DNA of 64,000 nucleotides from Desulfuromonadaceae bacterium (GCA_028712075.1 JAQTQX010000018.1:1-64000); one strand, 5' to 3'. Shown: positions 44,091-53,120, counted from the first letter of the stretch. Numbers and translations: made by a program. Notes: generated by a model not told the origin, from the sequence alone.

Positions 44091-45443
44091 ATGACGTTTG
44101 AAGAACTCGGTCTTAATCCGGCCATCCTCTCCGCAATTACCGCCTGCGGCTACACTACTCCGACCCCTATTCAGGAACAATCAATTCCGCTGGTACTCGC
44201 TGGTCACGACCTGATTGCCACTGCCCAGACCGGCACCGGCAAAACAGCAGCCTTCGTGCTGCCCGCTTTGGAGCTTCTGACGAAAAAGTCAACGCTTCCT
44301 GGCAAAGGGCCGCGCATTCTTGTTCTGGCACCGACCCGCGAACTGGCCGGCCAGGTAATGGAATCCGCACGCAACTACGGTCGCGGCATTCGCCCCCGCT
44401 GCGGTACACTGCTGGGTGGCATGCCCTATCGTGAGCAGCTGCGCCTGCTTTCTGCACCGGTTGACATCATTGTTGCCACCCCCGGTCGTCTGGTTGACCA
44501 TATCGAGCGCGGCAGCATCCGTCTCGACCGTCTTGAGATGCTGGTTCTTGATGAAGCCGACCGCATGCTTGATATGGGCTTCAGTGAAGATATCAACAAA
44601 ATTGTTTCCCGCACTCCTGCCAACCGCCAGACCCTCATGTTTACCGCCACCATGGAAGGCGATATTGCCCGACTTGCCGAAAACATGATGCGAGAGCCGC
44701 AGCGGATCCAGCTTGCTGTCAGCACGTCATCGCACGCGCTGATCGAACAACGCCTGCATGTCACCGATAACCTGACCCACAAGAAGGAATTACTTGACCA
44801 TCTGGTCAGGGATGTGGAGTTGACCCGCGCCATTATATTCTCCGCTACCAAGCGCGACGCTGACGAATTGTCCCGTGAGCTTTCCCGCAACGGTTTCCCC
44901 GCAGCTGCACTGCATGGCGATATGACCCAGATGGCACGCAACAAGACAATCGACCGGATGCGCCGCGGCGGTATCCGCCTGCTGGTGGCCACCGACGTTG
45001 CCGCCCGCGGCCTTGACGTAAGCGGCGTCAGCCACGTCATCAACTTTGACCTCCCCCGCTTTGCCGAGGATTATGTCCACCGCATCGGCCGCACCGGTCG
45101 CGCCGGAGCAAACGGCATCGCCATCTCCTTCGCATCAGCCGGAGAGCGCAACTACCTGGAGCGCATCGAGCGCTTCATCGGCAAGAAACTCCCCGAAGCA
45201 CAGATTGAAGGGCTTGAGCCGAAAACCTCTATCCGTAAACCGCTTGGCAGAAGCGGCGGCCCGCGCAAAAGCGGCCCCGGCGGCGCACCGGGCGGACGCT
45301 TCGGCAAACCGGTCGGTGGCCGTGACAGCCAGGCAAAACCGTGGAACAAATCGGCCAAACCAGCCGGCCAGAAACCGCGCACCGCTTCCGCAGCTCGTCA
45401 CGAACCGGTAATCGAGTACCGCTCACGTCGTCCGCAGGCGTAA
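44091..45443 (+). CDS. DEAD-box ATP-dependent RNA helicase
   Basis: AQTGTGKTAAF, PTRELAGQV, VLDEADRMLDMGF, HRIGRTGRAG; ATG 44091 starts the conserved MTFEELGLNP; Gly/Lys-rich tail. Confidence 0.96.
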   Translation: MTFEELGLNPAILSAITACGYTTPTPIQEQSIPLVLAGHDLIATAQTGTGKTAAFVLPALELLTKKSTLPGKGPRILVLAPTRELAGQVMESARNYGRGIRPRCGTLLGGMPYREQLRLLSAPVDIIVATPGRLVDHIERGSIRLDRLEMLVLDEADRMLDMGFSEDINKIVSRTPANRQTLMFTATMEGDIARLAENMMREPQRIQLAVSTSSHALIEQRLHVTDNLTHKKELLDHLVRDVELTRAIIFSATKRDADELSRELSRNGFPAAALHGDMTQMARNKTIDRMRRGGIRLLVATDVAARGLDVSGVSHVINFDLPRFAEDYVHRIGRTGRAGANGIAISFASAGERNYLERIERFIGKKLPEAQIEGLEPKTSIRKPLGRSGGPRKSGPGGAPGGRFGKPVGGRDSQAKPWNKSAKPAGQKPRTASAARHEPVIEYRSRRPQA

Positions 45444-45463
45444 GCAACCTCCACATATTCAAA

Positions 45464-45504
45464 AAAACAAAGGCCTCCAGGAATTTCCCGGAGGCCTTTG
45501 TTTT
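45464..45504. terminator. Bidirectional Rho-independent terminator between the convergent helicase and rlmN genes
   Basis: AAAACAAAGGCCTCC...GGAGGCCTTTGTTTT, near-perfect stem with A/T tails. Confidence 0.93.
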
Positions 45505-45524
45505 AGTGCCATTTTTCAGTTATG

Positions 45525-46646
45525 CTACTTTTTCTCCAGCTTTCCCTTCAACTGGCCGCACGCCGCCGAAATATCCCCCCCCCGGCTGTCACGGGTGATG
45601 ACCGTCACATGTCGATCAATCAGATATTTGTGAAATGCATCAATCGACTTGCGGGTCGGCGCCTTGAACTCGCACCCCTCATGCTCATTGAACGGAATCA
45701 GGTTCACCTTGTTGGGGATGTCGCTGATAAGCTTCAGCAGTCGCTTGGCGTCGTCCAGCGTATCGTTTACCCCCCCCAGCATGACGTATTCAAATGTCAC
45801 CTTGCGCCGCCCGGGGAGCGGAAATTCCTTGCACGCCTTCAAAAGCTCCTTCAGAGGGTAACTCCGGTTCACCGGCATGATCCGGTTGCGCAGTTCATCG
45901 GTGGTGGCATTGAGGGACACCGCCAGATTGACGTTCGGGATCTCCCGCCCCAGGCGGCCCATCTCCGGCACCAGGCCGCAGGTGGACACGGTAACCCGCC
46001 GGTTGGACAGCTGCAGGCCGTTGCCGTCGATCATGATCTGGATCGCCGGGATGACGTTATCCAGATTATGCAGCGGTTCGCCCATCCCCATCAGCACGAT
46101 ATTGCGGATGGCAGCCGGCGAATCGGCCTGATCATCGTCATCCTCGTCGTCAATAATTCCTGCCGCATCAAGTGAAAGCGCCGGAGGGTTCCTGATCAAA
46201 TCGCGCCGAACCGCCATGATCTGGTTGACAATCTCGGCTGTGGTCAGATTGCGGGTCAACTTGAAAGTGCCGGTCAGGCAGAATTCACAGGCCATGGCAC
46301 AACCGACCTGCGACGAGATACAGAGCGTATTGCGCCCTTCAATCGGGATCAGCACCGATTCGACGCTGTTGCCGTCCGCCAGCGGAAATAGGTACTTGCG
46401 GGTGCCATCGTTCCCCTGCTCCACCGCTTCCGGTTCAAGGTTGCTGATGAATGCGGTTTCGTCCAGCTCTTTGCGCAGCGCTTTGGAGATGTTGGTCATC
46501 TCATCAAAGCTGTAGGCATCCTGCTGGTAAATCCACTTGAATACCTGGAGGGCGCGGAAACGCTCTTTGCCCTGTCCCTGGAGAAATTGTTCAAGAGCGG
46601 GAAGTGTAAGGTTTTTAAGGTCGGTTTTGGTTGTCATGTACTGCAA
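45525..46646 (-). CDS. rlmN: 23S rRNA/tRNA adenine-C2 methyltransferase
   Basis: Radical [33 protein letters not shown]. Confidence 0.97.
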   Translation of the reverse strand: MQYMTTKTDLKNLTLPALEQFLQGQGKERFRALQVFKWIYQQDAYSFDEMTNISKALRKELDETAFISNLEPEAVEQGNDGTRKYLFPLADGNSVESVLIPIEGRNTLCISSQVGCAMACEFCLTGTFKLTRNLTTAEIVNQIMAVRRDLIRNPPALSLDAAGIIDDEDDDDQADSPAAIRNIVLMGMGEPLHNLDNVIPAIQIMIDGNGLQLSNRRVTVSTCGLVPEMGRLGREIPNVNLAVSLNATTDELRNRIMPVNRSYPLKELLKACKEFPLPGRRKVTFEYVMLGGVNDTLDDAKRLLKLISDIPNKVNLIPFNEHEGCEFKAPTRKSIDAFHKYLIDRHVTVITRDSRGGDISAACGQLKGKLEKK

Positions 46647-46685
46647 ACTCCGGATATTTTTCGATATGGCAGAACGTCTTTACAA

Positions 46686-47096
46686 TCAATAGTCTACTGA
46701 CTTTTCAGCAGCGGTATTGACCGCCAACAGCACATGGTCATAAAGTTCCACGACTTTGCCAAGCATTTCAGGGCGGTCAAGAACGTTGGTGGGTGTCTCT
46801 TGTGGTTCATAACGAAACCGCACCGCATAGACGTTCAGCAGTAGCAGATTTTTGAATCGACTGATGTCACAGCCCAGCTCACGAAGGTTCAGGAGCAGAA
46901 CGTGAATATCGTGAACAAATCCGTAGGAGCCCCCGACAACCGCAATCCATGCTTTGAGGGATTTCTCGACCGCCTGCTGGGCGTGAAAACCAAAAATTTC
47001 ATCATCCGCCGATTCCGGCGACAGCAACGATTTCATTGCCTTGATGTCCTTGGATGCCATCACCAGCATCTGGCGCGCCTGATCAATTGCGTTCAT
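46686..47096 (-). CDS. HEPN-domain protein (toxin half of a HEPN/MNT pair)
   Basis: AIDQARQMLVMASKDIKAMKSLL...EIFGFHAQQAVEKSLKAWIAVVG...HDIHVLL; overlaps the MNT gene. Confidence 0.88.
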   Translation of the reverse strand: MNAIDQARQMLVMASKDIKAMKSLLSPESADDEIFGFHAQQAVEKSLKAWIAVVGGSYGFVHDIHVLLLNLRELGCDISRFKNLLLLNVYAVRFRYEPQETPTNVLDRPEMLGKVVELYDHVLLAVNTAAEKSVDY

Positions 47097-47418
47097 AAAG
47101 CACCTTTCCATCCTTGAGAGCATGGGCAATCACATGATTCCGCACATCCTTCCACTGATCAATCTCTTCAGATGAGTACACCAGAAAATCAAGCGGGATG
47201 TTGTAATCAAAACAAACCTCCCAAAGCTTCACCATCTCGGACTCTCTACTGTGTCGGGCATTAAACGGACCATCCTCGACGACCAGAAAATCCAGGTCAG
47301 AATCAGGCCGCGCCGTACCTTTTGCGTATGAGCCAAAGAGAATTATCTTGTTGGGATTGACTCCCCGCACGATGGTTTCGGTCATTTCTTTGAGAAGTTC
47401 GTCTGTTACTTGGAGCAT
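47083..47418 (-). CDS. Minimal nucleotidyltransferase (MNT) antitoxin
   Basis: ILFGSYAKGTARPDSDLDFLVVED, the GSx10DxD nucleotidyltransferase motif. Confidence 0.92.
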   Translation of the reverse strand: MLQVTDELLKEMTETIVRGVNPNKIILFGSYAKGTARPDSDLDFLVVEDGPFNARHSRESEMVKLWEVCFDYNIPLDFLVYSSEEIDQWKDVRNHVIAHALKDGKVLYERN

Positions 47419-47490
47419 GGCTGTCTCCTTGAGTTCGTTGTTATTTTCGCCACAAATGAGCTGTCGTCATCGCCGAGGAAGTAGTATCCG

Positions 47491-48102
47491 TTATAAAGAA
47501 GGGATTTTTAAGGCTTGGGCAACAAGCTGTACAAGCTCAGCTTTAACTGACTCATCATCAACAAAATTCATCTTTGAGCTATCAACAGAGATGATTTTTG
47601 AATGAGATCGTGCTTTGTCAATCTGCGCTTCAATGGAGTCATTCAGTAACCGGAGAAAATCTGTGGTTATGGATTTTTCCACCACTCGCCCCCGGTTGCT
47701 GATGCGGGTTAACTCGGTTTCGGGATCGCATTGCAGATGAATTATCAATGCCGGGGGCGGCAGCTCTTTTTTGATTTCTTCGTAAACGACTTTGAATGCA
47801 GCCAGCCGCGAACCTTGAAGCCCCATTTCGGCATATGCCATGTCCAGCAAAAACGAGTAATCGCACACCATAATTTTATTATCAGCGCATTGTTTATTTA
47901 TCTGGTGATAATGCTGAAGCATGAAGGATATTTCGGTTTCAAAGGTGTATTTTTTAGGATCGGAATAGAACGCTTCCCAGAACGGGTTTGAATGAAATGA
48001 TTCGTAAATTGGATTAATGCCGGTTTTGGCCAAAAATGATGCGAATGTGGTTTTACCTGATGCGATACCGCCGCATATTTCAATTCTGCCAACCATAATC
48101 AT
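47491..48102 (-). CDS. Deoxynucleoside-kinase-like P-loop kinase
   Basis: IEICGGIASGKTTFASFLAK, CDYSFLLDMAYAEMGL (DRS-like region), LIIHLQCDPETELTRISNRGRVVEKSI; 4-nt overlap with the upstream gene. Confidence 0.82.
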   Translation of the reverse strand: MIMVGRIEICGGIASGKTTFASFLAKTGINPIYESFHSNPFWEAFYSDPKKYTFETEISFMLQHYHQINKQCADNKIMVCDYSFLLDMAYAEMGLQGSRLAAFKVVYEEIKKELPPPALIIHLQCDPETELTRISNRGRVVEKSITTDFLRLLNDSIEAQIDKARSHSKIISVDSSKMNFVDDESVKAELVQLVAQALKIPSL

Positions 48103-49133
48103 CTGCTTTTTTGAGCTAATTTTCGCTCTAATTCATCGATTTTTTTCTTTTGCATTGAGAGCGTTGTACTAATGTTGTCAAAGTATTTTTGATTATTTTT
48201 TACATAATTAACAGCGTCTTGCACTATTGACCTTGTTGAGACATGAACGGAATATAAAGATGCCATTACTCCAACGAGCGCAACTGCAACAGCAAAACTT
48301 GCTACTATATCAAAAGTTTTTTGTTTTGAAATTTTGTCTTTTACGTCAGTAATCGTCTTATTAATCAATTCATTTGCATCTGTAATATCCTTGTTCAATT
48401 TTATTGACATCTCAGAAACTGTTTTTTCTACTCCAATCGCTTTTGAAATAGCCGATGGAATTGAACTATGAATATAATTAAAAGATTGACCAGCTAAAGC
48501 TTTGCCAAGAAACTCTTCTGGCTTTTTGTTTTTTTTGGAAACTGGAAATGGAATATATTTATTGCTAAATTCATAACTTTCATTATTTGAACGCCATCGC
48601 GGATTATTACTTACCTTGGTAAATTCAACCCAGATGAGCCCTTCTCCACCCTTTATCAAATAATCATTATTTGTAAGGTTATGTAGTGGTATTAAAAGCT
48701 GACCTTCAAACCCTGGATCTACAAGAGGTCCAGTACCTAACAAAATCCCACTATGAACTAATTTGATCTGCAAATTAAAGCGAACTGCCAAATAGTCAGG
48801 AAGTCTAAAATATAAGTCAGGTGAAATAAAAGCTATCGAGTGTTTAGGCAGTATGAACACACCGTCATCTTCTATTCGCTCAGTTTTTTTATTACCAGCC
48901 TCATCCCAATAAATAATCGTCCCAATAAAATCAACTTCATAAGAAGCAGACTTAAGGTTTTTATGACAAAATGGCCATATCATTGCTGTCTTTGCTGCAT
49001 AAGCAAAGATATCTGCTGAATTAAGCAACGCAGGGTCGATGTGTTCGAGCGGGTCTTTGCCTTCTAAAGATTCAAAGACACTTTTTGCGTCTACATCTAT
49101 CCTGTCAAAATGATCTTTCACAATATCCGTCAT
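48099..49133 (-). CDS. dUTPase/dCTP-deaminase-fold protein fused to a TM helix and C-terminal coiled coil
   Basis: VHSGILLGTGPLVDPGFEGQLLIPLHNLTNNDYLIKGGEGLIWVEF matches the trimeric dUTPase/Dcd motif III region; later TFDIVASFAVAVALVGVMASLYSV TM segment and a coiled coil. Confidence 0.75.
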   Translation of the reverse strand: MTDIVKDHFDRIDVDAKSVFESLEGKDPLEHIDPALLNSADIFAYAAKTAMIWPFCHKNLKSASYEVDFIGTIIYWDEAGNKKTERIEDDGVFILPKHSIAFISPDLYFRLPDYLAVRFNLQIKLVHSGILLGTGPLVDPGFEGQLLIPLHNLTNNDYLIKGGEGLIWVEFTKVSNNPRWRSNNESYEFSNKYIPFPVSKKNKKPEEFLGKALAGQSFNYIHSSIPSAISKAIGVEKTVSEMSIKLNKDITDANELINKTITDVKDKISKQKTFDIVASFAVAVALVGVMASLYSVHVSTRSIVQDAVNYVKNNQKYFDNISTTLSMQKKKIDELERKLAQKSR

Positions 49134-49157
49134 AATTTATTAAACCTCAACAGCAGA

Positions 49158-50186
49158 TTATGCAGCGTCACGACTTAACAATAACGCTTCCTTACTAAGT
49201 AACAGATTATTACTAAGTCCAAAATATGACACGCTTTTACCAATATTTTTTTCTATATAACTTACATACTCTATTGCAATCCTGTTATTATCAAATTCTT
49301 CAATGTAATCTAGATGATTTAACACAATTATCGTTGGCTGATTTACCAAGATGGCCTGTTTAACAATCTTAGCATCAAATTCAGCAATCCTTCTGACTGT
49401 TTTTGTAACAGAAGTTAACTCGAAAAAAGCCGATGATCTTTTCAATCGCTTATTCAGCAGTTCCCAGCTGATTTCATCTGGCAATGGCCCAGAATTACCC
49501 CCAACCCTTATCGGATATGTCCTAATTACAAGTACAATATCATCAACATCCATTGGGCTCAATCCAGCTTCAGCTAAAAAAGCAGCTGCCGATGTATCGC
49601 GACTGGTTGCATACGGATAATAGGGTGAATGAAGTAGCGACAGGCCAAAGCCTTGCGTTCCTTCGATAATAATCCGCTCCCCCTTTGATAACAAATCACG
49701 CATAAACGGTACAACTGGATGAATGAACGGCTTCAGCCTTTCATCGTCTTTTGCCAGCCGTGCAGTACCGTCACGGCTGATGCGCCTTATTACCGCAGCG
49801 CCCGTGCCACTCTGGGTCGATCCAATTGATTCACGCAGAGAACTATTTTTCTCCGCACTGATTTCATTATCAGTCACAACCATGGCATTCGGGTCGATAT
49901 ACAGGCGATCTGTTGACAATCCAGTGCGGATAATTTCTTCAAACAAAATATCCACATCGATATAACTTCCAGCACCCAACACACAGGTAACATCCGGCAG
50001 TATGGATGGTGTCGGCAACTGCCGCAGAATTAATGGTGTTCCGGTCGAGTCAACAACCGTATGCCCCGAATTGGAACCACCAACCCTGACGGCAACTTTT
50101 GCCCCCATCTCCCGTGCCAGGAAATGCGCAACCTTTCCTTTTCCTTCCCCGCCAAATTGTCCACCAACAACAACTGTTACAGGCAT
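49158..50186 (-). CDS. Short adenylosuccinate-synthetase paralog (PurA/PurZ-like) with Asp-to-Gly change in the P-loop-like motif
   Basis: VVVGGQFGGEGKGKVAHFLARE (PurA: WGDEGKGK), GGSNSGHTVVD, RQLPTPSILPDVTCVLGAGSYIDVDILFEE, IIEGTQGFGLSLLHSPYYPYATSRDTSAAAFLAEAGL; 342 aa, archaeal-type length. Confidence 0.85.
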   Translation of the reverse strand: MPVTVVVGGQFGGEGKGKVAHFLAREMGAKVAVRVGGSNSGHTVVDSTGTPLILRQLPTPSILPDVTCVLGAGSYIDVDILFEEIIRTGLSTDRLYIDPNAMVVTDNEISAEKNSSLRESIGSTQSGTGAAVIRRISRDGTARLAKDDERLKPFIHPVVPFMRDLLSKGERIIIEGTQGFGLSLLHSPYYPYATSRDTSAAAFLAEAGLSPMDVDDIVLVIRTYPIRVGGNSGPLPDEISWELLNKRLKRSSAFFELTSVTKTVRRIAEFDAKIVKQAILVNQPTIIVLNHLDYIEEFDNNRIAIEYVSYIEKNIGKSVSYFGLSNNLLLSKEALLLSRDAA

Positions 50187-50195
50187 AAAACACCC

Positions 50196-52268
50196 CTATT
50201 TCAATTTCGAATCAACCTTGGCAATTTTCGCTATCTGCTGTTGCAACGAAACAATATCGTTGCCGTTATGTATCACTACATGGGCAAGACTTGTCAACGT
50301 GTAGATTTCCATTTCTACATGATGAGCATTTGCTTTGTCATAATCTTCCTTGCTATTGCCATCGGCAAGATATCTTTTAATACGCTCTTCTTCCGAAGAT
50401 TCAATATGCACGTGAATGAATGCCTGTCCGAAAGTTTCCACCATGAAGGCATGGTCTTCGGGATGACGAAGCCCGTCAATAACAAGATTACCTTTGGCTG
50501 GCAGCAGTTTAAGCAATTGCTTACATAGCCAGCGTTGCCCCGGTGTTTTGTTTATCTCATCGCCAATGTCCTGAAGGGTATCTCGATCCGGCTCTATGCC
50601 ACGCTCTCGCAGCAGTTGCTTTAACACCAGGCTGAATCTTGTATAGGCAAAACCGGAAGATTCAAGGAAAGTACCTGCAGTAGTCTTACCGGTTGCAATC
50701 GGCCCGCTGAGACCAATTACCTTCCTGTTTCTCCAGCCGCTGGTATTAACCGCCAGATCAGGGATGATCAGGTATTCCTCGTCTTCCGTCCCAAGAGCTT
50801 CAAACTTGCCACTCCAGAAAAACAGGCCGACGATGGCAGAGGTAATGGCATCCAGCTCATCATGGGTGACTTCTTTGTAGTCAAAGCTCCCTTCAATGCC
50901 AAACAACTGTAAACCGCGCTCAAGATATTCAAGGCTGGCACGTTTGCGCGGTATACCCATGATGTCCTGCGCTGCACCGGGATAGCTTTCTATGACAGGA
51001 ACGCCAAGGCTGCGGAAATGAGCAGCCAGCCGCATACCTCGCGCGGTCAATTTTTGCATACTCGGAATTAATGAAGGATAAACGTTTACGCCGCGCCTTT
51101 TCAGGATGCGCTCGCATATTCTCATGATGCCAAATTCATCGCGCCCGGGGTCGTCATCACTTACCGAAAGCCTTCCCTTCGGAATGGATAGCGGGGAATC
51201 AATTGAAACCACATCCGGACGGAATGAAAGGGTTGTTTCAATCAAATCATGGTCAGTACCCAGGCATTGCGTTTCGGCAACATTGTTAGTCAACAGACAC
51301 CACCCGGAGGGACGGCTTTCACTTCCGGTCAGGTCGATGCCCACCACTTTGAATTCGCGGTCTTTTTTGAGAACATGGAGATCTTTAAGAAGAATTAGCG
51401 GTCCGGCAACACCTTCATACGGCTGTAAGCGTATGCCTTCACTGCTTGAGTCACTTGCCCAGACGATTTTACTTTTTTGCTTTGAAAAATGTGGCAATGC
51501 TTTCCTGATTTGATGCGGGGCCTTGAGCTTGTCGAGCATCCGGTCAACTACCGTATCAAAGATGACTTTCATCCCTTCAATATCGGCATGGTTGTACTGT
51601 ATCAGTTGCTTCAGGGCTTTCATGTCACCCCAGCGATACTTGTACCAGAGCACCGGAGCGGCCTCACCCGCCATGTTTTGCAGGTTGCTGGGACGAACAA
51701 CGCCAATCTCGGTTTCAATCGCTTTTTGTCCGCCTGACAATCCCACACGCTTTGCCAGAAAACGAAGGTCAACGTGGCAGACGGGGAGATTCAGCCCCTT
51801 AAATTCCTGCTTTATAAAGGGGAGATCAAAAAGTGAACCGTTGAAGGTAACCAGGATTTTTGCTTGAGCGATGGCCTTTTTAAACGCCTCATCACTACCA
51901 CCCTGAATAAAAGCACCAAATTCTTTACCCATACTCCAGCCTACGAGTGTTATTTTGTCGTAATGCTTACTCAAGCCGGTAGTTTCGATATCAAGAAACA
52001 TGGTTTTTTCGGGGAAGCTGGCGGCAATGCGGTAGTGCTCATTATTTGGAAGGGCGTTGGCAAAGAAATCAAGATCTTGTTTCTCAAATGCCAACTGTGA
52101 CAAGAGTAAAGGAGAGCCGGGCATACTTACAACGTCATCAGCAAATAATGAAAACTGGCTGGGCAGGGTCTTCTCGTAGTCCTTCCAAGTGACAATGCCG
52201 GATTGCCAAAAAGTTTGTTCTCTTTTTGCGGTAATTCCTCTGATATGTTGAAATGTGTGGATGAGCAT
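50196..52268 (-). CDS. Triple fusion: YprB-type RNase H/DEDD exonuclease, DUF429 and P-loop nucleotide kinase
   Basis: MFLDIETTGLSKHYDKITLVG...NGSLFDLPFI...YNHADIEGMKVI (DEDD); FKVVGIDLTGSESRPSGW...DVVSIDSPLS...HDELDAITSAIVG (DUF429-like); VIGLSGPIATGKTTAGTFLESSG...VIDGLRHPED (dNMP-kinase/AAA_18-like). Confidence 0.8.
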   Translation of the reverse strand: MLIHTFQHIRGITAKREQTFWQSGIVTWKDYEKTLPSQFSLFADDVVSMPGSPLLLSQLAFEKQDLDFFANALPNNEHYRIAASFPEKTMFLDIETTGLSKHYDKITLVGWSMGKEFGAFIQGGSDEAFKKAIAQAKILVTFNGSLFDLPFIKQEFKGLNLPVCHVDLRFLAKRVGLSGGQKAIETEIGVVRPSNLQNMAGEAAPVLWYKYRWGDMKALKQLIQYNHADIEGMKVIFDTVVDRMLDKLKAPHQIRKALPHFSKQKSKIVWASDSSSEGIRLQPYEGVAGPLILLKDLHVLKKDREFKVVGIDLTGSESRPSGWCLLTNNVAETQCLGTDHDLIETTLSFRPDVVSIDSPLSIPKGRLSVSDDDPGRDEFGIMRICERILKRRGVNVYPSLIPSMQKLTARGMRLAAHFRSLGVPVIESYPGAAQDIMGIPRKRASLEYLERGLQLFGIEGSFDYKEVTHDELDAITSAIVGLFFWSGKFEALGTEDEEYLIIPDLAVNTSGWRNRKVIGLSGPIATGKTTAGTFLESSGFAYTRFSLVLKQLLRERGIEPDRDTLQDIGDEINKTPGQRWLCKQLLKLLPAKGNLVIDGLRHPEDHAFMVETFGQAFIHVHIESSEEERIKRYLADGNSKEDYDKANAHHVEMEIYTLTSLAHVVIHNGNDIVSLQQQIAKIAKVDSKLK

Positions 52269-52272
52269 GAAA

Positions 52273-52689
52273 TTAGTGTGGGGTTATATTGTAATAAACA
52301 GTGGAAAGGATCCAAAATACAGAGCACATCAAATAAACAAGTCCAGAACGCCTGAAGCTTGCCAAGCTCAGATGCGCTTTTCTTAATTGAATTATGTCAA
52401 ATAATAACGCTTTCCCTTGATCGCTATCGCCAAGACTGCCCTTAACCTGAGTTTCAAGTTCTGATATGCGTTTATCAAATGGCCTTCTGTCATTTCGAGC
52501 TCCTGAAATCCGCCAGAAAAAAAGTACCATTGCAATCGTAAATGCGACAGAACGAAGCCACCCTTCAGGCACGCTCCAACATCCCAATGTGGTAAGGAAA
52601 AGCCATATACCCTCATGATCAAGAGTGCTTCTCCATGCCATTATATCTATTTCAATCTTCTTTATTTCGTCTTTCATCGTTCCTGCCAT
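52273..52689 (-). CDS. Small predicted 2-3 TM protein, first gene of the nucleotide-metabolism operon
   Basis: 138 aa; WLRSVAFTIAMVLFFWRI and GLVYLMCSVFWILSTVYY hydrophobic segments; 4 nt upstream of the triple-fusion ORF. Confidence 0.65.
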   Translation of the reverse strand: MAGTMKDEIKKIEIDIMAWRSTLDHEGIWLFLTTLGCWSVPEGWLRSVAFTIAMVLFFWRISGARNDRRPFDKRISELETQVKGSLGDSDQGKALLFDIIQLRKAHLSLASFRRSGLVYLMCSVFWILSTVYYNITPH

Positions 52690-52732
52690 AGATGCGTTTG
52701 ATAAGAATGGAGGGATGACAAGTTAACCGAGG

Positions 52733-52771
52733 TTATACACCACATTTCATTCCACACGCCACCATTTTAAC
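52733..52771 (+). repeat. Copy A of a ~38-bp imperfect direct repeat
   Basis: TATACACCACATTTCATTCCACACGCCACCATTTTAAC; matches 54113-54150. Confidence 0.8.
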
Positions 52772-53120
52772 CTTGCCTCACAGCCTGCCAAATGCCCGGA
52801 CATCCAGTCTCTCTAGCTTTCTTCCGAGAATGAGGATAACTCCGGCATATCTCCGGCTTCATATCCTGTATCCGACAGATATATTTAGCCTTGCCTGGCA
52901 GCTTACGCAACCATGGACAGCGGTTGACATCATCGTGAGTTCGTGGACTAATCCAGATATCAAAGATCCCAGGGCCAATTTCTTCGACCCACTCAAGAAT
53001 ATCGTTTCGACCGTGTTCTTCCCACATATCAACATCTTCAGCAGTGGCACAGGATTGGTAAGCGCCAAGATTAAGACAACAATGTCCGCACTGTGTACAA
53101 GCAAACCCTTTTGGTGGCAT
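52767..53120 (-). CDS. YkgJ-family cysteine-cluster protein
   Basis: FACTQCGHCCLNLGAYQSC, RCPWLRKLPGKAKYICRIQDMKPEICRSYPHSRKKARETGCPG; Met at 53120 is the likely start. Confidence 0.85.
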   Translation of the reverse strand: MPPKGFACTQCGHCCLNLGAYQSCATAEDVDMWEEHGRNDILEWVEEIGPGIFDIWISPRTHDDVNRCPWLRKLPGKAKYICRIQDMKPEICRSYPHSRKKARETGCPGIWQAVRQG

